From an uncultured Aquimarina sp. (GTDB taxonomy: Bacteria; Bacteroidota; Bacteroidia; Flavobacteriales; Flavobacteriaceae), in assembly GCA_947497175.1 (NCBI GenBank), contig CANMFM010000001.1:310001-374000 (forward strand): a stretch of DNA of 64,000 bases, given 5' to 3'. This document shows positions 17,080-25,440 of this stretch, one piece after another. The position numbers and the translations under genes were made by a program. Under the pieces are notes generated by a model. That model had not been told where the DNA came from. It worked only from the letters and a program-made list of their open reading frames with translations, and made no database searches. Numbering within the stretch: position 1 is the stretch's first letter; each line of letters opens with the position of its first letter.

Positions 17080-17856
17080 ATGAAAGGAATAACTATCCAG
17101 GGAATACAATTTGACGAAAAATCATCATACCAAAAAGGTCCTAAACTTGCTCCACCCCTAATTAGAGAGGCATTATATTCAGAATCATCAAATCTATTTG
17201 CTGAAAACGGAGTTTCCATAAAAAATGAGGGTATCGAAGATAAAGGGGATTTCGAGATTATAGAATATTTTGATATCGAAAAAATCACCAGTCAACATCT
17301 TGGTGCTGCCGACAAAATAGTTACATTAGGTGGGGATCATTCTATTACTTTTCCGATAATCAAAGCCTTTAGCAATCACTATCCCAAACTCGATATTCTT
17401 CAAATCGATGCGCACCCGGATCTATATGATATTCTTGATGGAGATAAGCATTCTCATGCCTGTCCATTTGCAAGAATTATGGAAAATAGTTTAGCTACAA
17501 GGCTGGTACAGGTCGGAATTAGAACTCTTACTACCCATCAAGCCGAACAGGCCGAAAAATATCATGTAGAAATCCATCACATGAAGGATTTTGATCCATC
17601 AATACCATTTCAATTTGAAAACCCTTTATACATCTCTTTGGATATGGATGGTTTTGATCCTGCATATGCTCCTGGGGTCTCACATCACGAACCCGGAGGT
17701 CTAACATCTAGACAGGTAATTACTCTGATACAAAATATAGACGCCCAAGTTGTAGGAGCAGATATTGTAGAATACAATCCTCAAAGAGATTTTCAAAATA
17801 TGACCGCTTTTTTAGCAGCAAAAATGATGAAAGAGATTCTAGCCAAAATGATGTGA
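17080..17856 (+). CDS. Agmatinase/arginase-family ureohydrolase
   Basis: A 258-residue Mn-dependent ureohydrolase that cleaves a guanidino group to urea plus an amine. All metal-ligand motifs are present: GGDHS (H87), DAHPDLYD (D110, H112, D114) and SLDMDGFDPAYAPG (D188, D190). The HACPF motif after the second cluster and the ending EYNPQRD are as in agmatinases, so agmatine to putrescine and urea is the likeliest reaction, but arginase or formimidoylglutamase cannot be excluded. No arginine decarboxylase gene lies nearby. Confidence 0.88.
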   Translation: MKGITIQGIQFDEKSSYQKGPKLAPPLIREALYSESSNLFAENGVSIKNEGIEDKGDFEIIEYFDIEKITSQHLGAADKIVTLGGDHSITFPIIKAFSNHYPKLDILQIDAHPDLYDILDGDKHSHACPFARIMENSLATRLVQVGIRTLTTHQAEQAEKYHVEIHHMKDFDPSIPFQFENPLYISLDMDGFDPAYAPGVSHHEPGGLTSRQVITLIQNIDAQVVGADIVEYNPQRDFQNMTAFLAAKMMKEILAKMM

Positions 17857-18247
17857 AATCTGCTGTAGCGAATAAATACAAAACAAAATTATAATACCCG
17901 TTATTTGTACTTTTATTCTAACCCTTTTGGAAATTTTTGGTAGCGTTTAGGGCTGATCATTGAAGAAAAGTATTCACATTGATCAGAATACAAGTAATAA
18001 AAAAACACAGGGATTGATAAAATAAAGGACACCCTATGGTGTTTTTTATGTTGAAAGTCTTTTAACTAAAAAAATAAAGAGCGCTATTTTATCGCATAAT
18101 ACTATGACTGAAAAATTATTTAAGCAACAGCTGCATATACCTATTGATTTAGCCAAAAATATAATAATTCAATGCAAAGATAAAGTCGGGGGTTCGATCA
18201 TAATTTACCTTATTAATATAAAACTGTTAACCGATACCATACAAGAC
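17857..18247. other. Intergenic stretch with two inverted repeats
   Basis: About 390 bases. CTGATCA (17953-17959) and TGATCAG (17980-17986) form an inverted repeat. ACACC/GGTGT (18029-18042) followed by six T is a weak terminator for the ureohydrolase gene. An in-frame extension of the next gene back to an ATG at 18104 encodes residues that do not look like conserved protein. Confidence 0.45.
18029..18047 (+). terminator. Weak hairpin-T terminator
   Basis: A 5-bp stem ACACC (18029-18033) / GGTGT (18038-18042) with a CTAT loop and five further T after the stem. Confidence 0.35.
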
Positions 18248-19714
18248 ATGAAATTGAAATTCAATGTAGTATTCTTGATTATACTTATACCAACATTTAC
18301 TTTTTGCCAGAAAGAGTTAGCAAAAGAACAAGTACTGGAAGACTATACCGTTCTAAAAAATGTCCTGGAGGGAGCACATCCAAACCTGTATCAATATACT
18401 TCAGAATCTCAATGGGATAGCTTGTTTATAGATTTTGAAACTAAAAAAGTTCAGACCATCAAAACTAGTAATGATTTATATACGTCTATTACTAAATTAA
18501 CAGACTACGTTAAAGACGGTCATTTAATAGTGATGCGCCCTCAACTCGATTCGATACCTAAATTATTTCCTTTACTACTAAAAATAGTAAATGGCAAATT
18601 CTATACAGATACAGATGACTTTGGTATCCCGGTGGGTTCTGAGATTATTTCCATTGATGGTATACAGAAAACAGAACTAAGAAAGCGATTGTTGATGTAT
18701 GCCCCAACAGACGGTTATAATACAACAAAAAAGGACCGACAAATTGAACGAGAATTTAGCATTTTGCATTATTATGAATTTGGGGCAAAACCCTTTTATG
18801 AAATAGAATACAAAACACCTTCTAATACTATACTCACAAAAAATATCGAAAGTCAGGATTTTGAAAGTATTGGTAAGCGATTCGTCAATAGAAATTCTTA
18901 TTTTTCAAGATATCATAAATCAGACAATACGGCTGACTATATTAAAAATACAATAGGTAAAATAGAACCTTTCATCTATGTAGTTGATTCAGTAAATACC
19001 GCAGTTCTAACTATTAATTCTTTCAACTTTGATGTAGAAAGGTATCAATCAACGCTCAAGAAAATTTTTAAAGAAATCCAACGTAAAAAGGTAGAAAATC
19101 TCATTATTGACATCAGACAAAATGAAGGCGGATATCCTTTAAATGCTATCCACACGTTCTCATATATCACCCAAAAACCGTTTAAGCAACGTGAATCATC
19201 AAAGGTTATTACATCTACTCTACCAGAAAAGCAATATAGTCAAAACCTGGTGAACGGCTATACCTATGATACATTTTTTAAGAAGTACTATCAGAATGCA
19301 GAAAAGCATGAAAAAGGATGGATATCACTGACCGATGAGAATGAGCCTTTTATGATTCCAAATAAAAAGGGGTTTGAAGGAGAAGTTTATGTGTTGATTG
19401 GTGGAAAAACGTTTTCAGCCGGTTCTAGTTTTGCGTTATTCTGTAAGAATGCAGGTATTCCACTTATTGGCGAAGAAACAGGCGGAGGCTATTACACTCA
19501 GACAGGTGGGTATCCAATAATTTATACACTACCTCATTCTGAAATTAAAATCCTTATTTCATTTGTGAACATAACCCGATTTGTTAATGACACTACCGTA
19601 AAAAAGGGAAGCGGTGTTTTACCAGACATTCCAGTGTCACTGAGTGTTCAAAATTTAATAGAAGGAAAAGATAGTCAGTTAGATTATATACTTAGTCAAA
19701 TCAAAAAGAAATAA
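18248..19714 (+). CDS. S41-family peptidase, secreted
   Basis: The start at 18248 gives 488 residues with a proper signal peptide (MKLKFNVVFLIILIPTFTFCQ). The frame is open back to an ATG at 18104, but those 48 residues would bury the signal peptide, so I reject that start. The C-terminal half is an S41 (C-terminal processing peptidase/tricorn core) domain: NLIIDIRQNEGGYP, then GKTFSAGSSFALFC carrying the likely nucleophile Ser, and GEETGGGYYTQTGG. No clear PDZ domain is seen; the N-terminal part resembles the helical cap of Bacteroidota S41 proteins. It probably cleaves peptides in the periplasm. The gene stands alone. Confidence 0.85.
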   Translation: MKLKFNVVFLIILIPTFTFCQKELAKEQVLEDYTVLKNVLEGAHPNLYQYTSESQWDSLFIDFETKKVQTIKTSNDLYTSITKLTDYVKDGHLIVMRPQLDSIPKLFPLLLKIVNGKFYTDTDDFGIPVGSEIISIDGIQKTELRKRLLMYAPTDGYNTTKKDRQIEREFSILHYYEFGAKPFYEIEYKTPSNTILTKNIESQDFESIGKRFVNRNSYFSRYHKSDNTADYIKNTIGKIEPFIYVVDSVNTAVLTINSFNFDVERYQSTLKKIFKEIQRKKVENLIIDIRQNEGGYPLNAIHTFSYITQKPFKQRESSKVITSTLPEKQYSQNLVNGYTYDTFFKKYYQNAEKHEKGWISLTDENEPFMIPNKKGFEGEVYVLIGGKTFSAGSSFALFCKNAGIPLIGEETGGGYYTQTGGYPIIYTLPHSEIKILISFVNITRFVNDTTVKKGSGVLPDIPVSLSVQNLIEGKDSQLDYILSQIKKK

Positions 19715-19803
19715 TAATACAATAAAGTCAATTGATCAGGGGGTAATTATCTTACTTTAACCTGTTGTGTTTTTGGACATTTTTAAGCAAAACATGTCTG
19801 TTC

Positions 19804-19826
19804 CAGTACTTCGACAAACTCAGAGT
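19804..19826. repeat. REP-like intergenic sequence
   Basis: On the minus strand this reads CTCTGAGTTTGTCGAAGT, close to the element embedded in the GT-C gene at 3704-3726 (CTGAGYTTRTCGAAG shared). It is the common Bacteroidota intergenic palindromic type; only two copies were noticed here. Confidence 0.4.
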
Positions 19827-19987
19827 GGCAAGTGTTTTCTAACTAAAAAAGCTGTTTCTGATATAATTTTTCTCCATTTCATTCTAAAAAACTACACAAA
19901 TTGACACTTTTTTTAGTATTTTTCTTAAGCGCATAACAGATTACTTTTATGTATATGTTTGATGTTCCAAATAATTCGAAAAGCTAA

Positions 19988-21343
19988 ATGACACAGAAAA
20001 AAAATCTTATCGAAAAATTCCTGAGGTGGTATAAAAAATTTCAGGTGAGCAAAACCCCGCAGATGAATTTAGTTTGGGGATTTTTTCTGTATACTCTGAT
20101 TGGATTTGGACTTTTATCCCTTCCAATTTTTCACAAAACGAGTGTAGGAGTACTCGATAATCTATTTATTTCGACCTCTGCCATCTCAACAACAGGACTT
20201 GTAACTGTTAGTGTCTATGATTCGTATAATTTTTTTGGACAATGTATAGTGATGATTCTTTTTCAGATAGGGGGCATTGGGTATATGACTCTAACGACCT
20301 ATTATCTCTTGTTTACAACACGAAAAATTACGCATTGGCATAATAAGATTATAGGTGCCGCATTTACATTGCCAAAAACAATCAAAATTAAAGATTTTAT
20401 TAAGAGTGTTGTGGTATTTACGATCATTATGGAAACTTTGGGAGCCATATGTTTTTTTATTGCTTTTAAGCAATCAGGAATGGAGTCTTTAAAAGCCGTT
20501 TGGTTTTCTGTTTTTCATAGTGTTTCAGCCTTTTGTACGGCAGGATTTGGTTTGTTTAATGACAGTTTTGAAGGGTATAGTGATAATACTTTTATCAATG
20601 CAATTATCTCTGTACTTGCCATATCAGGCTCACTCGGATTTATAGTCATTACTGATCTTTGGTACAGAATTACAAGAAAATCAAAAAGTATCTCGTTTAC
20701 CACAAAGATTGTAACATATGGTTTTGTCTTGCTTTTATTTTTAGGAACTGCTCTTGTCTATTTGACCGAGCCAAGCGTACAAAATTCTGAAGCAAAACTT
20801 ACAGAGTCGTTTTTTCAGGCCATGACAGCCATGACCACGGTTGGCTTTAATACCATTTCGACAGGGGGATTAAGTCTACCTATCTTATTATTTGTTACCT
20901 TTTTGATGTATATAGGGGCCTCACCTTCAGGTACAGCCGGCGGGATGAAAATTACAACTTTAACAGCAATGATTTCTGTTCTAAAAAGTAGACTGTTTGG
21001 GCAAAAACGAATATCATTTTTGAACAGGACTATACCTTTTGAAAGGCTCTACGTGGCAACGTCAACCTTCATATTATACACAAGCATTATCTTTGTATTT
21101 ACGTTTCTGCTTACGTTTTCTGAACAATTTCAATTTCAACAAATACTCTTTGAAGTTGCCTCTGCTCTTGGAACCGTAGGGCTAAGCACAGGAATCACAG
21201 GAGACCTCACAGATATTGGAAAATTCTTATTCATACTTCTTATGTTTATTGGTCGTGTTGGAGTTTTAACTTTTGGTTTTGCACTGCTAGAAAGAACATC
21301 AAAAGCAAATGAAGAGATCGTAGAAGATGATCTAGCCGTTTGA
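19988..21343 (+). CDS. TrkH/KtrB-type potassium transporter, membrane subunit
   Basis: A 451-residue protein with eight or more helices and four pore repeats. The selectivity-filter segments are visible as STTGL, CTAGFG, TTVGFN and GTVGLSTGI, each with the central Gly. The gating loop GASPSGTAGGMK between repeats is also intact. Such proteins import K+ driven by Na+, H+ or the membrane potential. They normally need a cytoplasmic RCK protein (TrkA/KtrA), and none is encoded beside it. TATGTTTG (19954-19961) upstream matches a -7 element but lacks a clear -33 TTG. The following SAP-domain gene starts 24 bases downstream. Confidence 0.92.
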   Translation: MTQKKNLIEKFLRWYKKFQVSKTPQMNLVWGFFLYTLIGFGLLSLPIFHKTSVGVLDNLFISTSAISTTGLVTVSVYDSYNFFGQCIVMILFQIGGIGYMTLTTYYLLFTTRKITHWHNKIIGAAFTLPKTIKIKDFIKSVVVFTIIMETLGAICFFIAFKQSGMESLKAVWFSVFHSVSAFCTAGFGLFNDSFEGYSDNTFINAIISVLAISGSLGFIVITDLWYRITRKSKSISFTTKIVTYGFVLLLFLGTALVYLTEPSVQNSEAKLTESFFQAMTAMTTVGFNTISTGGLSLPILLFVTFLMYIGASPSGTAGGMKITTLTAMISVLKSRLFGQKRISFLNRTIPFERLYVATSTFILYTSIIFVFTFLLTFSEQFQFQQILFEVASALGTVGLSTGITGDLTDIGKFLFILLMFIGRVGVLTFGFALLERTSKANEEIVEDDLAV

Positions 21344-21367
21344 AAATAAATAATAAGATATTAAATC

Positions 21368-21970
21368 ATGAAAAGACCTCCTTTTGAACATATTAAATCT
21401 GGACAAGAATTTAATAAGTGGTATTGGCTCAAAGAGGAAATGATAGAAATCTGTAAGCGTTGTGGTCTACCTTCTGGAGGGAGAAAATTTGATTTGAGAG
21501 ATCGAATATTTTATGCGCTCGATCATGACGGAAAAATTAAACCCGAACCCCAAAAGACCAAAACAAAATCCAAATTTGATTGGGCAAAATCAGAACTGAC
21601 TTTAGATAGTAAAATAACGGACAATGTCTCTTTTGGGCCAAATTTTAGAGGATTTATGAAAAGTCATATTGGTAATAAATTCTCGTGTCACAGTGATTTT
21701 ATGGACTGGGTAAAATCAAATGAAGGAAAAACTTTAGCCGATGCAGTGAAAGCGTGGTACAAATTAGAAAAAAGAAAAGAAGATCCAAACTTTAAGAGAA
21801 CCATAGCCGATAACAATATGCTGGCCCAATATACAAGAGATTTTTTAGAGGATAATAAAAATAAAACAATGAAAGATGCAAATAAGTACTGGCTACTCAA
21901 AAAACAACTACCAACAAAAAATGGATTTATCAGATATGAAAAGACCGATTTGAAACTCGGAAATGACTAA
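21368..21970 (+). CDS. SAP domain/DUF6434-type protein
   Basis: A 200-residue basic protein. An N-terminal SAP-like helix-turn-helix (about 15-50, EMIEICKRCGLPSGGRKFDLRDRI) is a DNA-binding motif of the kind that inserts two helices into AT-rich DNA. The C-terminal part (about 65-190, FGPNFRGFMKSHIGNKFSCH, then FNRTIADNNMLAQYTRDFL-like text) matches the small family I know as DUF6434. There is no signal peptide. It follows the potassium transporter by 24 bases and is probably co-transcribed, though no functional tie is evident. A hairpin terminator lies after it. Confidence 0.82.
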   Translation: MKRPPFEHIKSGQEFNKWYWLKEEMIEICKRCGLPSGGRKFDLRDRIFYALDHDGKIKPEPQKTKTKSKFDWAKSELTLDSKITDNVSFGPNFRGFMKSHIGNKFSCHSDFMDWVKSNEGKTLADAVKAWYKLEKRKEDPNFKRTIADNNMLAQYTRDFLEDNKNKTMKDANKYWLLKKQLPTKNGFIRYEKTDLKLGND

Positions 21971-22014
21971 CGATGTATACCCGTGAGTATAGATTATTGT
22001 CCTCATCTATTATG

Positions 22015-22040
22015 AAAATCCCTACAGGATTTTTTGTTTG
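22015..22040 (+). terminator. Hairpin-T terminator
   Basis: AAAATCC (22015-22021) pairs with GGATTTT (22027-22033) around a 5-base loop, followed by T-rich sequence. It ends the potassium transporter/SAP-protein unit. Confidence 0.6.
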
Positions 22041-22151
22041 GTGAGCACATGTAATATGATGTGCTGGCTCGAATTAATTATCTTTAAAAACCACGGGATG
22101 TACTCGTGTGTTCTGTTTCAACATATCATTTATAAAACATTAATGTACTAG

Positions 22152-22634
22152 ATGGATATTTTAATCAATGACATCATAGAACAACTACAAGAAATTCAGA
22201 ATGGAAAAATCTGGATAGGGAGTTCTTTTGAAAGTAAACTAAACACAGTTAACGATGCTCTAGTTTTTGTAAGACCGATTGCAGATATGCACAGTATTGC
22301 CGAAATCATTTCGCATCTTACCTTATGGCGAAACGAAGCCCTTTTAAAAATCAAAACCGGAAAAGGTAGCAAAACAGATGATTGTGAAGAAAATTGGCTA
22401 ACAAATGAAACCTTAAAAGCAAAGGGCTGGACCAGGATAAAATCAGAATACGATAATACATTGACCCAGTTAATTGCACTACTCAAAGAAAAAGACGATA
22501 CATTTTTAAAGGAAGAATATTATGATACCGACTTTAAAGGCAATTATCAATATCGCTTCTTATTGCATGGGATGCTTCATCATGATATTTACCATTTAGG
22601 GCAATTGGGTTTGGTTATCAAATATTTGAAATAA
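22152..22634 (+). CDS. DinB-like (YfiT/DinB superfamily) protein
   Basis: A 160-residue four-helix-bundle protein. The three metal-binding His residues of the DinB superfamily are present: H55 in ISHLTLWRNE and H144/H148 in HDIYHLGQ. Members bind divalent metals and include thiol-dependent transferases (bacillithiol or mycothiol S-transferases) and proteins of unknown role. The Bacteroidota versions are mostly uncharacterised. Its stop lies 36 bases before the 41-bp repeat array. Confidence 0.87.
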   Translation: MDILINDIIEQLQEIQNGKIWIGSSFESKLNTVNDALVFVRPIADMHSIAEIISHLTLWRNEALLKIKTGKGSKTDDCEENWLTNETLKAKGWTRIKSEYDNTLTQLIALLKEKDDTFLKEEYYDTDFKGNYQYRFLLHGMLHHDIYHLGQLGLVIKYLK

Positions 22635-22651
22635 AGATAGGGTGAGTACCC

Positions 22652-22960
22652 CCTGCAACAGTTATGTTCAGTTTTGCAAAGAGCTCTTGTCACTGGCAGG
22701 AGCTATTTTTAGTTTTGCGAAGAGCTCTCGTCACTGGCAGGAGTTATTTTTAGTTTTGTGAAGAGCTCTCGTCACTGGCAGGAGTTATTTTTAGTTTTGT
22801 GAAGAGCTCTCGTCACTGGCAGGAGCTATTTTCGGTTTTGCGAAGAGCTCTCGTCACTGGCAGGAGCTATTTTTAGTTTTGTGAAGAGCTCTCGTCACTG
22901 GCAGGAGCTATTTTTTAGTTTTGCAAGGAGCTCTCGTCACTGGCAGGAGTTATTTGCAGG
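22652..22960. repeat. Seven-copy 41-bp tandem repeat array with flanking 7-bp inverted repeat
   Basis: Seven contiguous copies start at 22671, 22712, 22753, 22794, 22835, 22876 and 22918, so the period is 41 (42 before the last copy because of one extra T). Each unit carries GAGCTCTCGTCACTGGC, then AGGAGCT or AGGAGTT, then ATTTTTAGTTTTG. In RNA from the plus strand each unit can fold into a hairpin: AGCUCU with GGAGCU, plus inner GUC/GGC closing an ACU loop, followed by a U-run. Copy variants (GGAGCT/GGAGTT, and CTCG/CTTG in copy 1) keep or improve pairing on the plus strand only. CCTGCAA (22652-22658) and TTGCAGG (22954-22960) flank the array as inverted repeats. There are no variable spacers, and the unit is not a multiple of three. 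Confidence 0.9.
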
Positions 22961-23058
22961 ATTGATACTAAAGGATTTTATAAAAAGGGGCCTTTTCCCC
23001 TCACAAACATCTATATAATCTGCTTATATTTAGGGTCTTAACTCTTAAAACCAAATAT

Positions 23059-23802
23059 ATGTTATCATCAAACAACGTAGTCAGACTTAACAAAGAAGAA
23101 GTAATCGAATATCTAAGAAGTACTAAAGATCTATGCCTTCAAAATCATCCTAAAAAACTTCAAATTAGTACTCAAGTTGCCGATCTTTCTAACGCTGTAG
23201 AACAATTAGACGATGCTTTGATCTTTGATCGAAAAAGTGATTTTACTCAAGAACTGGAAGATCTTGATTTACAACGAGACAATGCCATCACCGGGTTGCG
23301 ATACGGATTTTTAATGAATACCTATCACAAGGATGCTAATAAAAAAGCGGCCGGTCATATATTACTAGAGCATTTGGATACTTATGGCAATCGTATTGCG
23401 CGATTAAATTATGAAGCAGAAAGCACTGTGCTTGTCAACATTTCTGAAGATTATGAAACTCAACCCAAGCTCATAGAAGCACTTACCACTATAGAGATGA
23501 CAGATTGGACCACAATTCTCAAAAATGCCAACGAGGCCTTTAGAGCTAAATACCAAGAGCGTATTACCGCAGAAAGTGCTGCAGAAAAACTATCCTTTAC
23601 AGCGATTAAGCCACAGGCCATAGAGGTCTACGAAAAACTCATTAAACGTATTGGTGCGCTTACCGAGTTAGACGAAAACAATAGGTTTGCTACCTTAAAC
23701 AAAGAACTAAAAACGCTAGCCAAACGATATCAGCAAATTATCAGTACACGATTTGCGAATCATCAAGAGGAGGAGCAAGAAAATAGTGCAATGCTTAATT
23801 AA
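23059..23802 (+). CDS. Uncharacterised helical Bacteroidota protein (DUF6261-like)
   Basis: A 247-residue, almost entirely helical, soluble protein without signal peptide or Cys. Features seen are VVRLNKEEVIEYLRST at the start, RDNAITGLRYGFLMNTYH (about 77-95), a middle helix pair and a coiled-coil-like C-terminus (IEVYEKLIKRIGALTELDE, then LNKELKTLAKRYQQI). This pattern fits the Bacteroidota-restricted family I know as DUF6261, with moderate certainty; no function is known. Its 5' leader would contain the seven-copy hairpin array if transcription comes from upstream. A strong bidirectional terminator follows the gene. Confidence 0.75.
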   Translation: MLSSNNVVRLNKEEVIEYLRSTKDLCLQNHPKKLQISTQVADLSNAVEQLDDALIFDRKSDFTQELEDLDLQRDNAITGLRYGFLMNTYHKDANKKAAGHILLEHLDTYGNRIARLNYEAESTVLVNISEDYETQPKLIEALTTIEMTDWTTILKNANEAFRAKYQERITAESAAEKLSFTAIKPQAIEVYEKLIKRIGALTELDENNRFATLNKELKTLAKRYQQIISTRFANHQEEEQENSAMLN

Positions 23803-23825
23803 ATTTTTTTAGTGTCAAATGTGTG

Positions 23826-23864
23826 ATCCGCCTGATTGTTTTTATGATCGGGCGGATTTTGTTT
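23826..23864. terminator. Strong hairpin terminator between convergent genes
   Basis: ATCCGCCTGAT (23826-23836) pairs with ATCGGGCGGAT (23847-23857), 11 pairs with one T/G wobble and a 10-base loop, followed by TTTTGTTT. Confidence 0.75.
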
Positions 23865-23866
23865 CT

Positions 23867-24472
23867 CTAAATGGTTTGTATGGTTGCTACTACATCGGCT
23901 TTCATTTTATCAAATGTATCAACATCCATAGTGGTACCTTCGAGAGAGAGAAAAGTGACATCGGTAATGCCAATAAGACCTAGTACCGTTTTTAAATAAG
24001 GTTGTAAAAAATCTAATGCTTTCATCTCGTCTGAAGCATATACTGCACCGGCTGTAGTTATAATATAGGCTTTTACATCTTTTACCATTCCGTAAAATTC
24101 TCCTTTGTCATTTACTCCAAAAGTGGCATTGATTCTTACAATATGATCAATCCATGCTTTTAAAGCAGAAGGCACTCCAAAATTATACATAGGGGTACTT
24201 AGTAGAAGCACATCACTATTTTTGAGTTCTTCAATGAGCTCATCTGATAGCGCTGTCGCTTTTTTGAGTTCTGGAGTTACATTTTCTGCAGGCGTATAAA
24301 AGCCTTCTATCGTTTTTTGATCGATATGGGGGATAACATTCTTAATGATATCCCTGATTTTTACTTCTGCGTTTGGATTTGAGCTTTGCCATTGCCTTTG
24401 GAATTGATGAGCTATAGCTCGGCTATCAGAATTTTCAATTCTTGAACTGGCATCTATTCTTAGTAATTTCAT
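23867..24472 (-). CDS. azoR: FMN-dependent NADH-azoreductase
   Basis: A 201-residue flavodoxin-like NAD(P)H:quinone/azo reductase of the AzoR (AcpD) family. Landmarks are LLRIDASSR at the N-terminus for FMN phosphate binding, LLLSTPMYNFGVPSALKAWIDHI, and TTAGAVY in the FMN-ring contact loop. It reduces quinones, azo dyes or other electrophiles by two-electron transfer in the cytoplasm. It is the last gene of a minus-strand group, two bases after the 3-hydroxyisobutyrate-dehydrogenase-like gene, and may belong to a detoxification unit controlled by the AraC-type regulator upstream. Confidence 0.92.
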   Translation of the reverse strand: MKLLRIDASSRIENSDSRAIAHQFQRQWQSSNPNAEVKIRDIIKNVIPHIDQKTIEGFYTPAENVTPELKKATALSDELIEELKNSDVLLLSTPMYNFGVPSALKAWIDHIVRINATFGVNDKGEFYGMVKDVKAYIITTAGAVYASDEMKALDFLQPYLKTVLGLIGITDVTFLSLEGTTMDVDTFDKMKADVVATIQTI

Positions 24473-24474
24473 TA

Positions 24475-25347
24475 TTATAATTTTTTAAAGTTTAAATATT
24501 GGTATACTGCAGTAAAATCCTGTTGGCCAAAACCCTGTTGTTTTGCTTGTGCAAAAATCTCTTTTGTAGTATTGAGGTTAGGAGCGGCCACTCCATTTTC
24601 ATATGCAGATATACTCGATAGGTGCAAATCTTTTTGTAGCCATTGTAAAGGAAAATTCGCTTCATAATTATGATGCTCCAATTTAGGACGCACTGTAGCC
24701 ATTACCGGTGCCACAACAGGGGTATTGAGCAATACATTAAAAAGGATCTCTTTTTCTAGCCCCATAGCCTCACCCATGACCATGGCTTCTGCAAAAGCTA
24801 CCATCGATTGCCCCAATAGCTGATTGATCAACATCTTCATAGCAGCACCATTACCAACCGAGCCCAGATGTATTGTTTTTTTACCCATGATATCAAAAAG
24901 TGGAGATGCTTCTTCTATATCCTGAGGATGACCACCAACAAGAAATAACAATTCACCATCTTCTGCTGGGCCTTTGGTGCCGGCTACCGGGGCATCGAGA
25001 TAACGTATTTGAAATTCTTTTGATACCCGCTCCATCTCTTTAGTAAAAGAAGGATTTACCGTACTGCAATTAATCCAAAGAGATTCTTTTTTCATTCCAC
25101 TAAGCAATCCATGTTCTCCCAGAGCTATGTCTCGAACTACCTCAGGGGTAGAAAGCATGCTTATCACAACATCTGATTTTTCTCCAACTTCTTTGGAAGT
25201 TGCTGCCCAAATAGCACCATTATCGATAAGTTCTTGTGCTCTTTGTTTTGTTCTGTTATGTACAATTAGCGTGTACCCCGCTTTTTGAAGATTAGCCGCC
25301 ATTGGGCTACCCATGATTCCGAGTCCGATAAATCCAATATTCTGCAT
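24475..25347 (-). CDS. NAD(P)-dependent beta-hydroxyacid dehydrogenase (3-hydroxyisobutyrate dehydrogenase family)
   Basis: A 290-residue member of the beta-hydroxyacid dehydrogenase family. It has the N-terminal dinucleotide motif GLGIMGSPMAANL (7-19), the substrate loop DAPVAGTKGPAEDGEL and the catalytic-Lys helix GNGAAMKMLINQ. Relatives oxidise 3-hydroxyisobutyrate, tartronate semialdehyde or succinic semialdehyde-type substrates. This subgroup (GLYR-like) often reduces aldehydes with NADPH. The substrate is not determined. It is separated from the azoreductase gene by two bases and lies 93 bases after an AraC-type regulator on the same strand. Confidence 0.9.
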   Translation of the reverse strand: MQNIGFIGLGIMGSPMAANLQKAGYTLIVHNRTKQRAQELIDNGAIWAATSKEVGEKSDVVISMLSTPEVVRDIALGEHGLLSGMKKESLWINCSTVNPSFTKEMERVSKEFQIRYLDAPVAGTKGPAEDGELLFLVGGHPQDIEEASPLFDIMGKKTIHLGSVGNGAAMKMLINQLLGQSMVAFAEAMVMGEAMGLEKEILFNVLLNTPVVAPVMATVRPKLEHHNYEANFPLQWLQKDLHLSSISAYENGVAAPNLNTTKEIFAQAKQQGFGQQDFTAVYQYLNFKKL

Positions 25348-25440
25348 GTGTATTTGTTTTTAAATTCAATACAAATATGCTTCAAAGAGAAGGGCAGAAC
25401 TTTTGTAAAATACAAAAAGTAGTGTTTTTCGATCAAAACA

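Noticed and set aside
18104..18247. N-terminal extension of the S41 peptidase to the ATG at 18104
   Set aside because: It would place 48 unlikely residues before a good signal peptide starting at 18248.
22671..22957. CRISPR-like array
   Set aside because: The copies are contiguous with a 41-bp period and have no variable spacers; no cas genes are present.
22671..22957. Seven tandem rho-independent terminators as the full explanation
   Set aside because: The stem is short (6 bp plus 3 bp with a mismatch) and seven copies would be excessive for termination; kept only as one possible role.
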